Origin: Campylorhamphus procurvoides
Taxonomy: Eukaryota > Chordata > Aves > Passeriformes > Dendrocolaptidae
NCBI GenBank assembly: GCA_013396655.1
Contig: WBMV01004989.1
Span: 183,501 to 247,500, forward strand
DNA length: 64,000 nucleotides
Reading direction: 5' to 3'
The notes beneath the pieces are model-generated. The model made no database searches. It saw only the letters and a list, made by a program, of their open reading frames with translations, and was not told the DNA's origin. The position numbers and the translations under genes are program-made. Shown here one piece after another: positions 13,640 through 25,860 of the stretch (within the stretch, counting starts at the first letter, position 1; each line of letters begins with the position of its first letter).

Positions 13640-15735
13640 ATGTGAAAACTAAGTGGCTTCAGGACTGGTGCCAGTGGTGCAATTTTGGGTTTTTTTGGTC
13701 ATGGGGAGGCTTATATGAGGTTTATACCAGGTTTTCTCGAGATACATGGGATCCATCTATCTAGCAAGGGCAAGGACTCTAGACTGTGAGTTGACAGGCT
13801 GATCAAGAGGGCTTTAAACTAGGTTTGAAGGGGAAAGAGTATGAGATCAGGCTCACTAGAAACAAACCTGGGGGTGGCAAGCCAGAGTTAGGGGTAAAAT
13901 CAATAGCCCGGCTGAAGGGCATCTGCACTAATACACGCAGTATGGGTAACAAACAGGAGGAACTGGAATCCATTATGCAGCAGGAAAGCTATGACATAGT
14001 TGCCATCACGGAATTGTGAGGAGATGACTTTTGTGACTGGAGGGCTGCAGTGGATGGTTATAAGTTCTTCAGAAGAGACAGGTAAGGTAGGAGGGATGGT
14101 GGGTTGGCTCTGTATATTCAGAAGCTTGAGGATAGTAATGATAAAGTTGAGTGCCTATGGGTAAGAACTGGGGGAAGGTTAACAAGGCAGACATCATGGT
14201 GGGAATCCATTATAGGGAGTCTGTTATAGACCACCCAGCCAGGATGAAGAGGTGGATGAATTATTCTATAAGTGTCTGGCTGATATTCCTCAGTCATCAG
14301 CCCTTGCTTTTGTGGGACACTTTAACCTGCCAGATGTCTGCTGTGAAGTCAACACTGTGGAGAAGAGGTGTTCTAGATGAGTCCTGGAGTGTGTAGAAGA
14401 TAACTTCCTGTCGCAGCTGGTGGCCGAGCCCCCACTAGACCTATTGTTTGCAAACAGAGAAGGGCTGGTGGGAGATCTGGTGATCAGAGGCTGCCTTGGG
14501 CACAGTGACCATGAAATGAGAGTTTTCAGTACTAGGTGAAGTAAGAAGGGTCATCAACAAAACCTCTACCCTCGACTTCTGCAGGATTGACTTTGACCTG
14601 CTCAGGACACTTATTTGAAAAGTCCCTTGGGAAGCAGCCCTTAAAAACAAAGGGGCTGCTTTCTTTAAGGGGCTGCTTTCTTTTTCATTCTTTAAGAAAA
14701 AAATATTGAACGTGAAGGAGCAGGCCGTCTCTATATGCCAAAAGATGAGCTGGCAGGGAAGAAGACCTGGCCTGGCTGAGCAAGAAGATTTGGAGAAAAT
14801 CAGAAAAAAAAAAGAGGATGTCTGACCTTTGGAAAAAGGGGAAGGCAACTCAGGAAGTGTTTAAGGATTGTCATTGGGTCATGCAGAGAGAAAATTAGAG
14901 ACATAAAAGCTCAATTAGAACTTAATCCGGCTACTCCTGTAAAGGATAATAAAAACTGGTTTTATAAGCACATTAATAGCAAAAAAGAGGGGAAAGGAAA
15001 ACCTCCATTCTTTATTGGATGTGGGGGGAATGTAGTCACCAAAACCATGGAACACTCCATGGAACACTACAGGCTGGGGGAAGAGTGGCTGGAAAGTGAC
15101 CCAGCTGATGGACAGTTGGCTGAACATGAGCCAGCAGTGTGTCCATGGCATCCTGGCTTGTATTAGCAACAGCAAGGGCAACAGGCTAAGTGATTATTCC
15201 CCTGTACTTGGCACTAGTGAAGCCACACCTTGAGTCCTGTGTCCAGTTCTGGACCCCTCAGTTCAGAAAGGACATTCCTGTGCTGGCGCAGGTCCAGAGA
15301 AAGGCAACAAAGCTGATGAAGGATCTGGACCACACATCCTATGAGGAGAGTCTGAGGTAGCTGGGGGTGGTTAGGGAGAAGAGGAGGCTCAGGGGTGACC
15401 TCATCATTCTCTACAACCACCTGAAAGGAGGTTGTAGCCAGGTGGGGGTTGGCCTCTTCTCCCAGGTAACAGGCAATAGACAAGAGGACACAGTCTTAAG
15501 CTGCACCAGGAGAGGTGTGGTTGGAATTTAGGAAGAAATTATTCACAGAAAGGGTGATTAGATATCAGAATGGACTGCCCCGGGAGGTGGTGGAATCACT
15601 GCCCCTGGAAGTGTTTAAGGGAAGACTGGCTGCGACACTCAGTGCCATGGTCTAATTGACACAGTAGTGTTGGGTCATAGATTGGACTTGGTGATCTCAG
15701 AGATCTTTTCCAATATAATTGATTATATGATAATG
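13640..15735 (+). mobile_element. CR1 LINE, internally deleted, plus strand
   Basis: The sequence follows the avian CR1 layout. A segment with AAGTGGCTTCAGGACTGG and a CATGGGGAGG motif comes first, then GGGCTTTAAACTAGGTTTG (about 13811-13829), the endonuclease start, a basic linker region, and the familiar 3' part (GTCCAGTTCTGGACCCCTCA through GAAGTGTTTAAGGG). It ends in a decayed ATTCTATG-type tail near 15.73 kb. It spans about 2.1 kb against roughly 4.5 kb for a full CR1. The reverse transcriptase core is missing: the reading jumps from the linker (about 15.04 kb) to the CAGGCTGGGGGAAGAGTGG region (from about 15.07 kb). A 17-bp tandem duplication (14650-14666 and 14667-14683) and a 12-bp one (15045-15068) are further scars. 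The element is dead. Confidence 0.9.
13825..15640 (+). pseudogene. CR1 ORF2 remnant (endonuclease and C-terminal parts)
   Basis: ORF2 of CR1 encodes an apurinic-type endonuclease followed by reverse transcriptase. The only clean part is 13825-14016. It contains TNTRSMGNKQEELES and ends DIVAITE, matching the endonuclease N-terminus with its conserved Asn and Glu. A TGA at 14017-14019 stops it where the family continues with a Trp-Asp-rich segment. Beyond that the reading frame shifts repeatedly: GYKFFRR near 14.06 kb, a decayed SDHEM-like piece near 14.51 kb, then PWEAALKNKGA and a Lys-rich linker near 14.6-14.85 kb. The frame resumes after the deletion with [21 protein letters not shown] (roughly 15.2-15.27 kb). 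The catalytic reverse transcriptase motifs are absent. The long antisense frames at 14.44-15.48 kb are shadows of this remnant. Confidence 0.85.
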
Positions 15736-15879
15736 TGATATGGGCACATAAAAATGAGATGTCTACTGAATTTAATTTTTCTGTATTTGGATATCCTTAA
15801 ATAATAACTCAAAATTAATTTTTTTTCTAAAAAAAAAAGGAATCTGTATAATCTTTGCTCACACCCATAACACTAGTTC
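15736..15879. other. short AT-rich spacer after the CR1
   Basis: The spacer is AT-rich with T and A runs and holds no feature of its own. It separates the CR1 tail from the polypurine-TATA unit. Confidence 0.5.
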
Positions 15880-15947
15880 AAAAAAAGAGGAAGGAAAGAA
15901 AAGGAAGGGGGAAGCTATATAAAAGACGGTCATCTCAACACTCAAAG
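15880..15947 (+). promoter_or_regulatory. polypurine tract plus TATA box, candidate promoter
   Basis: A 35-nt uninterrupted A/G run (15880-15914) leads straight into CTATATAAAAG (15915-15925), a near-consensus TATA box. A start site would be expected around 15945-15950, in TCTCAACACTCAAAG. No ORF of note begins downstream, so a transcript would be non-coding or spliced; a TTCTATTATAG acceptor-like site lies near 16145. In AT-rich DNA a TATA match alone is weak evidence. Confidence 0.25.
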
Positions 15948-18900
15948 CACAAGGGAATTGCCTTTACTGCAACAACGAAAAAAAAGTAGAGAAATTGAAT
16001 CCAAAAGCACTGTATTGTAGCCAGAGGTGTCAGAAGTAATATCATTTGACTCAAGCTTGACAGTTTAGTGCAATGGTAACTCTCTTCTAAACTTACTGCC
16101 TTTGTACATTTCTCAGTGCAATCCTATTCTTCTGTTCTATTATAGAAGCTGCATGGGCATCGGTATGTCTCTTTCTCTTTAGTTTCTTTTGTGGTTATGA
16201 CGAGTATGTAATGTATTTTTCTCACTGTTCCCCCTGTAATGATCCCTGTCTACCACCAAGTCCACAGTGTAAACGAGATGTGACATTACTGCAATGCAGC
16301 CATGTTTAAATTGAAATATCATAGGAAGGACAAGACACTTCAGTCCTCTGCTTTACAGTACTGAAGAGTTATGCATGCAATAGTCATTGTTTACTATTTT
16401 CATATGAAAACAATGAATGGTTGAATGGGGATGGTATTTAATAAAAGCCTTTACAGCTGATAATCAGGTGATGAATCATAGTCATGGCCTTTGCAAAACA
16501 CTTTAAAATAAAGCTGCATTTGTCATAAAGCAGATAAGCATGTTTCTGTCTTGTTTAATAGGTAAATATGTATGATATGTACAATCTTTTTCTCATTCTG
16601 TTTTAAGTTTCTGAAGACAATAAAGGTTTCTGTGAATTTAAAAAAATATTATGGGAAAAAAAAAACAACCAAAGAGCAGTTACAAGTTTGATCTTTCTTT
16701 ATTTTCACAAAAGGGAGAAAAAAACTGGTTGCAGTAGTATAGGAATCCTATCAGTTTGTTAGGAGAAATTTTGTGTCAGAACTACTCCATATTCCAGATC
16801 AATGCATTTAGACTACAGTGAGGCTAGAAAAGCAAGCATTAACATAAAATAAAAATACGGGATGCTGCAGTTGCAGTAGAGTCTGCCTCATCACAGCTTT
16901 TTTAAGATGAAGAACAAGGCCAGATGAATGTAAATGCATAGCTATCATGGCCCGCACCAACTGCTTTTAAAGCAACTTCTATCTGTTTCAACTGCATATG
17001 AACTGTCTATATAGTCCCTTGTTCCCATATATGGGGTAATTCTTGTTCTGTTCCTGTATAAATTAGTTAGGACAGAGAATGAAAAAAAGACCCCTTCATT
17101 TCCCTTTCTCCACAAGGGAACAAGTACTCTTGTTCTACAAGAGCTCAAAGAAGCTCCGAACCAAAAACAAATCGAAACCCCCACCCGCACAACCATTTAA
17201 TACATAAATATACTGAAATGGAAATTAATATTCTGGAGAACTGAGACAGAGGGTGACATAAAAATTCAGATATTTAGATAATGTACCAAATTATTTTTTT
17301 TCAATTGAAGGTGAGAAATAATGTTGGGGTAATTTGCAGACAATGCCTTGCATAAACTTTTATAGTCCTTTGCTTTGCTTCCTTCCCACCAGATATCTCT
17401 GGCTTTTGCTACAGAAACTATTACAAAGTTAATTCTAAAATCCATTAATATTTGTTTATTAAGTTAAATTTCAGAATTCCTAGTCCACACAAAAAAGAAA
17501 GACTGTCATATAGTTTTGGGGTAAAACAAATATTAAACGAATACACAAGTCACAGTAAGTAATACAAACAATAACAAGAAATGTTTGAGGTACTATAAAC
17601 AAATATAGTTTTAATCAGAGGTAGAGAGTAGAAATACTTGTGTTCTTCATTACATTAGCCTAAAAATTTAGACTCCTCTTAGTAAAATAGGATGGAAAGA
17701 ATTTGTGGAATCTTGTAATGGGAAGATTCTGAAATAATTGCAGGTAAATCTTTTCCAACAAGTGTTATCTAATCTGTTCTTTAACAGGTCCAGTGGTGGA
17801 CCTTCTGCAGACTCCCCAGGCACTCCGTTACAATATTTGGCTCTCACTTCTTGCATTTCCTACTCAACCTCCAACTTTGACTTCTCTTATTGCAGTTTAA
17901 TACTTTATTTTTCTTATGCTAAATGAACATTAAGAATAATTTCTTTCTTTCTACTTTACTGTTAATTTATATTATTTTAGCGTAACTGAAGATAGGCCAA
18001 TAAACTTTCTCTGTTTCTCAGCCTGAAGAATAACCTCTTGTCACTTCTTGGAAGGCATTATTCTTATATCTTTATTGACTCAGCAGTCTCTTCTTAATTC
18101 TGCACAAATAATTCACATCTCTCTTGGAACAATGCATAGGTCAGTTGCCCAAAAGCTGCTAAACTATGCATAGCTGTAGAGTAACACATGTATAAAACCT
18201 TAACCTCTTTTTAAAAATTTCCATTCCTGAAACAATGGAGCACAACTGCAATACAGAGTATACTCCTCCTTCAGTCTTCAGAGTTTGAGCATAGTATCAG
18301 TACCTCAATCATTTGACACACTTAAGAAATCAGACTCTGGACTCCGTTTATTGGTGTCTTATCAGATTTTGGGTTAGTAATGAACTTGTGAGGAAGCAGA
18401 CCTCTGGCACTGATCTTCAGAGGAGCTGGAGTATTAAAATAAGCATATAGGAATAGCCTGATTAAATTATATAATTCTGTACAGGGCATGTACATCAGTC
18501 CTGATGTTGGGTGAAACAAGAAAAATATGGTCCTATTAAGCCTAGAACAGTAATACCTACTAGCAACAAGCTATAACATTACCTGTTTGGTGTTTGGTAT
18601 GAATTTGTGTACTCTTCCTTCAGCTCCAATTTTTAATATACACCTTTGCATTCTTTTTCCCATTTTCCTTTAAATTTCTTACACAGTCAAGTGTTATCTA
18701 TATTCCTGTTTGGTTTTCAGTTGCTACTGACTTTTTGTATCAATTATCTGTACCTCCATGAAAGATCTCACAAACATCATTAGAAACATATGTCCAAGGT
18801 AAAAATTTTTGAGTTACCTTGTGCCAACATCCTTGGGAATTAACATGGCTTTGAAAAAAAAATTTGAGCAGGTCCTTCTGCCTTTCATTCCTTACAGTTT

Positions 18901-19344
18901 CATGAAGAAGGAATTAAAGTTTTCTGTATCATATTAACTATGGCTTCACTCATGATGTCTGGATATTCTTTTTAATGGCAGTCTGTATTTGCACAGATAA
19001 GCTAAGGCTTACTCTCTTAAGGCTCTGAAACACTTGCCTGATCCTGCTACATTTTCCTCCAGCATTAGTTCTTATGCAGACTTGCTAGTACTTTGTGGAT
19101 TTCCTGCTGATGGTCTTATGTGGTAGATGAGGAAAAAGAACATGTGAGAGAAATAATGAGTTTTACTTATAATCTTCATTAATTTTTCTTGCAGTTCTGT
19201 AATCTTTTATTTTTTTGGCATCTTAACCAGTTCTGATTTCCTGAAATCTACAATGATCATCAGTAGACATTCCTAATTACCACTTCAGTTAATGGTTCTC
19301 TTTCTTTTTTAATGTAACATGTTATCTACAGGCTGTAGATCTTA
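15948..19344. other. AT-rich unique DNA, no gene seen
   Basis: There are short chance frames on both strands (for example 16.95-17.2 and 17.67-17.93 kb) without family resemblance. No repeat family was recognised. Confidence 0.55.
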
Positions 19345-19402
19345 AATAGACCTAAATGGTCTTAAAGATCTTTTCCAATCTAAACAATATTATGACTCTA
19401 TG
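19345..19402 (+). mobile_element. CR1 LINE 3' tail fragment
   Basis: GGTCTTAAAGATCTTTTCCAATCTAAACA followed by ATTATGACTCTATGA matches the last ~60 bases of avian CR1, which end in imperfect ATTCTATGA copies. Only the extreme 3' end is present, as expected for heavily 5'-truncated CR1 insertions. Confidence 0.75.
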
Positions 19403-22400
19403 ATTTACAGAATTTTTAGCCATTTTATAAATTAATATATGCATATATTTATACACATAGACTTATTCAGGTTTTTCAAGATAAATTATCTTCTATTTAA
19501 ACAAGACCATTTTCAGTTGAAATCAAACATAATTACATTTTCCATACTGTCACAAAGAAAAACTCTCGCACTCATATTGTCACTATCAATTCTGTTCTTT
19601 CAAGACACCATAAGAGACTAACAAGACAAACAAAACACCTCTCAAAGACCTGAAGAGACAATAAATCTATTCCCCAACTGCAACCAGGTAGGAAAAGCAC
19701 CCTCATGTCATATTTGATTAAGAAGAAGGGAATTGGCAAAGATTTCCCATCCCGAATTTTCAAGCTGACTTAGAAAGAGCAGAGTACTTCTGAAGATTGA
19801 GCCTCTTCTTGACTATTATACTTAAGCTACTAACAAAGGTTGTGGAACTTTTGAAACAGGCACTGATCTCTTGTGCACTGAACTAAAAGAACCTTAGTCA
19901 CATGACAATCTTAATGACTAGACTTTTTATTAGGACAATCAATTTACTTGTAGTTGCTTTTGTTTGGAAGGCAGAACTATCAAATAAACTCATAACACTA
20001 TATTTTGATAGCAAATAAGGGCAACTGAGACCATGGAATGATAAGTTAAACAATTCCCAATGTCAATATTTATTATAAACACTGATAAGAAATGTTATGG
20101 TATTATCATATGCTCATTGACCTCTCTCTATTCAAGCTGCTGTTGAAAACTTATCTGATCTAAAAGAGAACAACGAGGAAGTGTTTTAATAAAATTGAGC
20201 TTCATCATCCAACTACTTGGCCTGAGCAAGGTACACTTCTGAGAAGATATAAATGGTACTGAACTATCAATTCTAACTCCAATATCCACATAAAGATTCA
20301 TTCAATCCTTCTCTGAGTTGACAGACATCTGTGGGACTTTGCATAAACAGGAGAAATCTGCCTAACCAGAAGGTCCTATTGGATGACAGCTTAATTTTTA
20401 AGTAGCAAGTGTACAGTCCATCTCTACTATATCAGCTACTTCCAAAATTAGTGCAATGACAAATGTGCACATTAAAGGAATATCACTTATTGCTGTCTTA
20501 GAAGATTACAGTTGAAAGTGAGAGTCTGCACAAACAAGCCCTTGTGTATGTGCCTCCGTGGTAATCCCACTGACCCTGAGGGGTCTTGGAATACAAAAAG
20601 TCTCTACATGAATAAACTTGCTGCATTTTTGCTTGGGTTTCTAACATAATATCACATATATTGTTACATAAGCATGTTTTATAAGTGTACTTTTCTATTT
20701 CTCCTTGGCAGCATTATTAGTCTTTATGGAACCACCCCGAAAAGGTACATTTAACAGCATGTAGGAATATCTGTGATATTACAGCTATACAGACCATTTC
20801 TTTTTAATTCTCCTGTAACCTGCCATTGATAAGCAACATTTTTTAATTGCTTGATTGTCCAATGAGAAATGAAATCCAATTTTTATAATCAGTAACATGA
20901 ATGTCATTTTATGGGGTCATGGATTTGATATTGTGATTACATTCTCTCTGAGATTTCTAACTGCAGAGAAGTGATTTCCTGACTTTTTGCATTTATATAC
21001 TTTTTTTTTTTTTCAGAATGTTGCTGTATTTCTTTTCCTGCTAGAACATAACTGCATGGAAAATCTGATGCCAAACAATGAAATAGCAGTCTAAAAGGTT
21101 AAGGACCCTTTAATCAGGGTATTAAAGACTTCACTCACAGATTAACTGTTGTGCTTCCAAAATTTTATGTTAAAAGTTAATATGTTTAAGATAATAAATC
21201 TCAGCTGCAGTAGACCTTCAGTAATTTTGTTTCTATCATCAAACAAGCCTTATGGGGTTGAATATAGTGGTAGTTCATAATGAAGCACTGTGTATAGAAG
21301 CAGCTGTCTCCTCACCTGTTTCTGAGCCCATATAGAGGCCTGGAGAAATTCTTCAATTTAGCAAGCAAACTTAAGTCATTATTAGAAATGACAGGGAAAC
21401 CTGATGAAATTGTACTTTCAATTGGAAAACAAAATTGCAATCAGACCAACATGATTTCCTCATGGTCTGACCATGCTAATGCCAAGTTGAGACACGGGCA
21501 AATGTATTTAAAAGTCATAATGGAGTATTACCATGCAATCTCTTTTTACTGGCCCTTATTAATATAAAACTTCAATTTGCATGTAAATGTGGTCAACTTT
21601 CATATCATCAAAATACATGAGGCCTGGGAAAGTAATGAATTGAAGTTTGATGTGGCAATTACTGACGTTTATAAAGAATTTTAAAGAGGTCATTCTAGCC
21701 TTGGCTGAGAAAATGAGGAAATCAACAGGGAATATTGTCAATATAGCAACAGTGGGAGTTGGAGTCAGTCCCAGGTGTTAGAAGGCCAGATGATGATTAA
21801 TAGAGAGGGAGTATGAAGCCTTTCACCCAGAAGGACTGGGCTGGACCTGAGGCTCAATAACAGAGATCTCATGAAAAGGTTCTTGCTGGGTTCCCACTTT
21901 AGCTGCCTCGAAATGTGTTCCAGAGGGAATAAAGTAGCAAGTGTTTATGAGCAAGAGCAATGCTGAAGGTTTAATTGGGCTCAACATCCTTTCAGCTCAC
22001 TTCAGTAGTTGATATGCAGTTTAACCTTTTTTTCCCACTGCCACATACTCCAGTGCCACTGGGATTTTAATAAGGCACTAACTTGATATCTTGGAAAAAC
22101 ACTGACTTCATTGCTAAATTGAGTTAAGCTGCCTTATTGGATCCTAATGACAATTTTTAAATCTCTTGATTTATAAACAAAGCAAACAAAACCATAGAAA
22201 ATATCTTCATCTTGCTGGCACATTTTTTTAAATCTAAAAAATGGTGTGGGGATTCCTTCCCTTCTCTGTTCACTGAGAAATTTCAGATGGAGAAGAAATT
22301 TAAATGAGTGAAAAATAAATCAATGCAGAAATTAAAACAGAGCTAAAGAGTTTTACTGCTTTGAAAGCATATCCCACTTTTATAAGGCAAAAGCTGAGTG

Positions 22401-22707
22401 AACGCAGCCCTGTGATATCTCATGAGAGGGGGTCAAAACAGGTAGGAACTGGTTTTTGGTAGACAATGCACTAGTGATTGGAATCTTGTCACCATGTAAC
22501 ATTGTGCATTTTCAATATAATTGCTTATACCAGTCTGAGATGAATGAAACATGTCCAGGGAGCTGACTCTCTAAACCAGCAGTTCCTCATGCACACCCAG
22601 TAAAGGTGGCACCAGTTACATACAGAACCCTAAACAGTGAAGGATCAGGCCCCAGGTTCCTCTTGCTGTCTCAGGCTGATGTGTTTTAGTGCGGGTGTAG
22701 CCATCTG
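19403..22707. other. unique DNA, possible conserved non-coding block
   Basis: There is no gene. A T13-CAG tract at 21001-21016 looks like a splice acceptor but no paired exon is evident. The stretch about 21325-21740 has balanced composition, few homopolymers and several homeodomain- or octamer-like words such as ATTTGCATGTAAAT near 21576. This gives it the look of vertebrate conserved non-coding DNA. That impression is inference only. Confidence 0.35.
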
Positions 22708-22833
22708 GCTCACTTGTCCCATCTATAAACAGAACTCTATGATGTGCTTATCTTCACAGGATTGGGAATGAAGCTTAACTAATAAATGTTTATTAAGTGC
22801 TTTGGGATCTTAAAGTGGAAAGTGATAAATGTA
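22708..22833 (+). mobile_element. ancient MIR/CORE-SINE-like fragment
   Basis: CACTTGTCCCATCTATAAA, then TGCTTATCTTCACAGGATTG, then AATAAATGTTTATTAAGTGC TTTGGGATC and an AAAGTGATAAATG end follow the order of the MIR-type tRNA-derived SINE 3' half. That half has the pattern CTCATCTGTAAAATGGGG, then TACCTCACAGGATTGTTGTGAGG, then TGTAAAGCGCTTTG. Divergence is high, as expected of an insertion that predates birds. Confidence 0.55.
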
Positions 22834-23009
22834 TTTCTAATTTCTTTGTGGATATTTTGTTTTTACTGTTGTCATTAAAAGCAAGCCATAGAGCTGGCGA
22901 AATGTTTCTTCCATACAAATAAAATCAAGGTCACTGGCAAGTATCATAGAAAAGTAAATAATAGAATAAAAATCAATTCATCTGCAGAATAAGATTAATT
23001 TGAGTTTTA
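22834..23009. other. unique AT-rich spacer
   Basis: No feature was seen between the SINE-like piece and the pyrimidine-rich block. Confidence 0.5.
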
Positions 23010-23365
23010 TTAATTCCTTCTACTCCTGTTTTTTTCCTTTTGTCCCCAAAACTTAATTTACAGTTTCTTTGCTTCTCCACTTCATTTCACGTATCTTTCA
23101 TTTTGACTCTGCTCTCCACCTCTCTATACATGCATTTTTCATACTCTGTAGTTCATAATTTCTTTCATTTATACATTTAAATAGATGTTTCATATACTCT
23201 TAGGCTCTTCTAGCCCCCTTTTTTCACTAATCAGGCTGCTTTCCAAGTCTAGCTTCTTTTATTTCTCCACCACCTCTTCTTTCTGCCTCAGAAGTTCTCT
23301 CTTCCTGTTACCTTACCTTTCTGTCACTTCTCTTTTACTGCCTTCAGATTTTTCCAGCTCAATCA
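23010..23365. repeat. pyrimidine-rich low-complexity stretch
   Basis: About 350 bases are strongly enriched in T and C, with many TTCT, CTTT and CTCC words. The open frame at 23185-23409 is a product of this composition (Ser-, Leu- and Phe-rich) and is not a gene. Similar stretches occur at about 28.56-28.72 kb. Confidence 0.6.
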
Positions 23366-25187
23366 CCCAGTCTCAAGGCTTGATTTCAAGACCAATGAAA
23401 TATGCCAAATGATGTGCAGAAGCAGTCCTTGCTGACTCAAAGTTTATTTTTTTCTCAAAATATATGTATGCACTTTAAGATAAGTGATTTTTAAAAGAGA
23501 ATCATTTATACTGTGCTACTGTAGAGCAAGATAACAAAGTTATTAAGGACATAAGACTGTCAAGGTCCTTTTGAGATCCTAAATCCATATAGCGCAATAT
23601 GTCTTCTCCAGTAGCAGATGCTTGGAGAAGAGTCAAAAAGCAGAGCAAGAACATCATAGTACTTTCTGCTCTATCTTCTCTTAGGGAAAAGATATCCCAA
23701 TATAGGCTTCATGTTGTATTCATCGGCTGAAGAAGTCTGTCTTAGCAAGTTTATAAACTGACCCTTAACTGTATAGAGTTCATCTCTCTGTCATGCCACA
23801 GAAGTCTCATTTCAGGAACTATTAAGGGAAGCATCAGATTTGATCCTAGCTAAGTGGGAGAAGCCATATAAAGATCTATAAGGGCAGGTAACTTTCCATC
23901 AATAGAGAGATTCAGATGGTTATCAGTATCTGGGAACAGGCCTCCCAGTGATGCAATGACATATTTTTTTAAGCCTTTCTTATGCCTAAAGGTCACAATT
24001 TTCTCTAATCATAACACCTCTTAATCCTCAGTTAGTAGGTTAGCTGACCTTGGAGCTCTGTTTCATGATCAGAGACTGGAGTTTTTGTTTGCAGTGGTGT
24101 TTTCTGTTAAGTGGCACTGTTCGGTCAACAGTGAATTCAATGAGATTTGTTGCTCCTTACTTAGTTTTTTTCTCTTTACTCAACTTCATCATTGATCCAA
24201 GTTACAATGCATTTAGATCAGTGGAGCTTCCTAAATGTTGAGGTGCACTAGTTACTCCTTTAAATAGCTGTATGAAGCAGCCCTAGAAGTTTTCAGTCTA
24301 ATAAAATATTTTCTGATGTTACTTTTGTACAAAATCAAGTTGTTTCATTAAAAGTCTGTATCACTAAGTCTTTTTTTATTCCTCCCTGCTATATATTAAA
24401 CATAAACACAAGTGAACACTTCTTTTTGGTGTAAAAGCTAAATCATCATACTCCAGAAGATCCCAGGCAGACCCTTACACAAAAAGTAAGATCACAAATA
24501 TTTTCAGATATCATAATTATTATAAACTAATCATTCCTTGCATATGGACAAACATGCTTTTGCATATCTTTGAAATTCGCCAGCTAGTGTATGCAAGATG
24601 CTTTTTTCTCTCCTCTCCCATTTTTTCTATGCCTGTTAGTTGTACAGTTGAAAGCTTTTGAATCCTTTTTCATAGATGAAGGATTCAGTTCAAGAGATGT
24701 TATATCCTTATGTAATGGAAATAATTACAGCAACAACATGTGATATAGGTAAGCTGAATAAATATATACCTAAAGTCCATACATATTCTAACATGGTATA
24801 CCTAAACGACATGAATAGTCTAACAAAAGAATGGTTTGTGTCCCAAAGACCTTACAGTGAAAACTACAGTATTAAAATACAGATTGAACACAAAGTAGCA
24901 CTAACTATAGCTAGCAGCATGAAAAGCAGTAATGACACCAGGCCAGCTTTCTCAGCACTGAAGTATACAGATACATAGATAGCACAAGTGTACCTGTACG
25001 TGTGCACATAGGTAGCACAGGTGAGGAGAGATATGAAGAAGGATAATGATCTCTTTCCATTCTTTTTTCTCCAAAATTAAGATTAGTGTACCAGTCTGAA
25101 GAAAAAATAAATATTCTTTTTTTTTGGAAAGTGTTGTTATACCTCTGTGAGATACTGGATTCGAATGTCACTGAATTATTATTCATA
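23366..25187. other. unique AT-rich DNA, no gene seen
   Basis: Frames at 24.05, 24.68 and 24.91 kb overlap each other on opposite strands and resemble nothing known. No repeat was recognised. Confidence 0.5.
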
Positions 25188-25205
25188 TGGGTTGGATCCA
25201 ACCCA
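25188..25205. repeat. 18-bp perfect palindrome
   Basis: TGGGTTGGATCCAACCCA is fully self-complementary and mixed in composition, so it is less likely to be chance than the AT-only palindromes in this window. It sits directly at the left edge of the GC-rich LTR-like block. It could be an insertion-site scar or part of the element. Confidence 0.9.
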
Positions 25206-25206
25206 C

Positions 25207-25860
25207 TGTGAGAGTGTGTGTGTGGGAAGGGCTAGGCTAGGCCTGCAGGCACACGATAAGGCTGTCCACAGAGCATGTGGCAGAGCTGGAAAGCACGTGG
25301 CAAGGCCTGCAGCCAACATGGCCATGTCTATGGAGAGCACATGGCAGCACCGAGAACCACATGGCTGGGTTGTCGGTCAAGGAAGGCTTGCCTGGTAGCC
25401 TACCCACACCATGCCCCCCGGAGCCTCTGATTAGCTGTGGTACCCCTCACTTTGGCTAAGGGGACATTGAGTGGTCAGTGACACAGATGTAGTGCCTGGG
25501 AGGAGTGGTTACCATAGCCAAACTATATAAAAGAAAGACACAAAGTCTCCATTCTGGGGAGTCCACCATTTCATCCAACATGGGACCTCTTGGTGGTAAC
25601 TATTCCTCTTTCCCCTTTCCCTCTTTCTCTGTTCTTTCTTTTCTCAGTCTCTCTTTTCTTCTTCTAGTCTTTTCTTTCACTTGTGGGTAACTTAAAACCA
25701 ATAACTTGTGTTTTACTAAACTAATATATTGACTATTTTGTGATGGGTGCTTTTGTGGAATGGGTCTTTGTGCAGGGTGTTCTGATGAAATACTTCAGCA
25801 CTGGTTATGTTATCCCTGTAAAAACTCTCTGCCAAAATGTTTTATTTTCTTATTAAATTA
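25207..25860 (+). mobile_element. LTR-like block with TATA box (probable solo LTR)
   Basis: The block begins TGTGAGAGTG and is GC-richer than its surroundings, with repeated CATGGC/CACATGGC words in the upstream half. It then has CTATATAAAAGAAAGACAC (TATA at 25524-25532), a leader with CTCTTGGTGGTAACTATTCC, a pyrimidine tract (about 25598-25680) and an AT-rich end. That order of U3, TATA, R/U5-like leader and T-rich end is what a bird ERV solo LTR looks like. No retroviral genes lie beside it. The 3' boundary and a target duplication were not found. The frames at 25.15-25.46 kb are compositional. Confidence 0.45.

Noticed and set aside
14441..15483. Long minus-strand frames (135, 88 and 89 codons)
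   Set aside because: They are antisense shadows of the plus-strand CR1 remnant and match no family in their own phase.
21001..21016. T13-CAG splice-acceptor-like tract
   Set aside because: The acceptor match is strong, but no downstream frame, recognisable exon or convincing donor supports it; T runs are common here.
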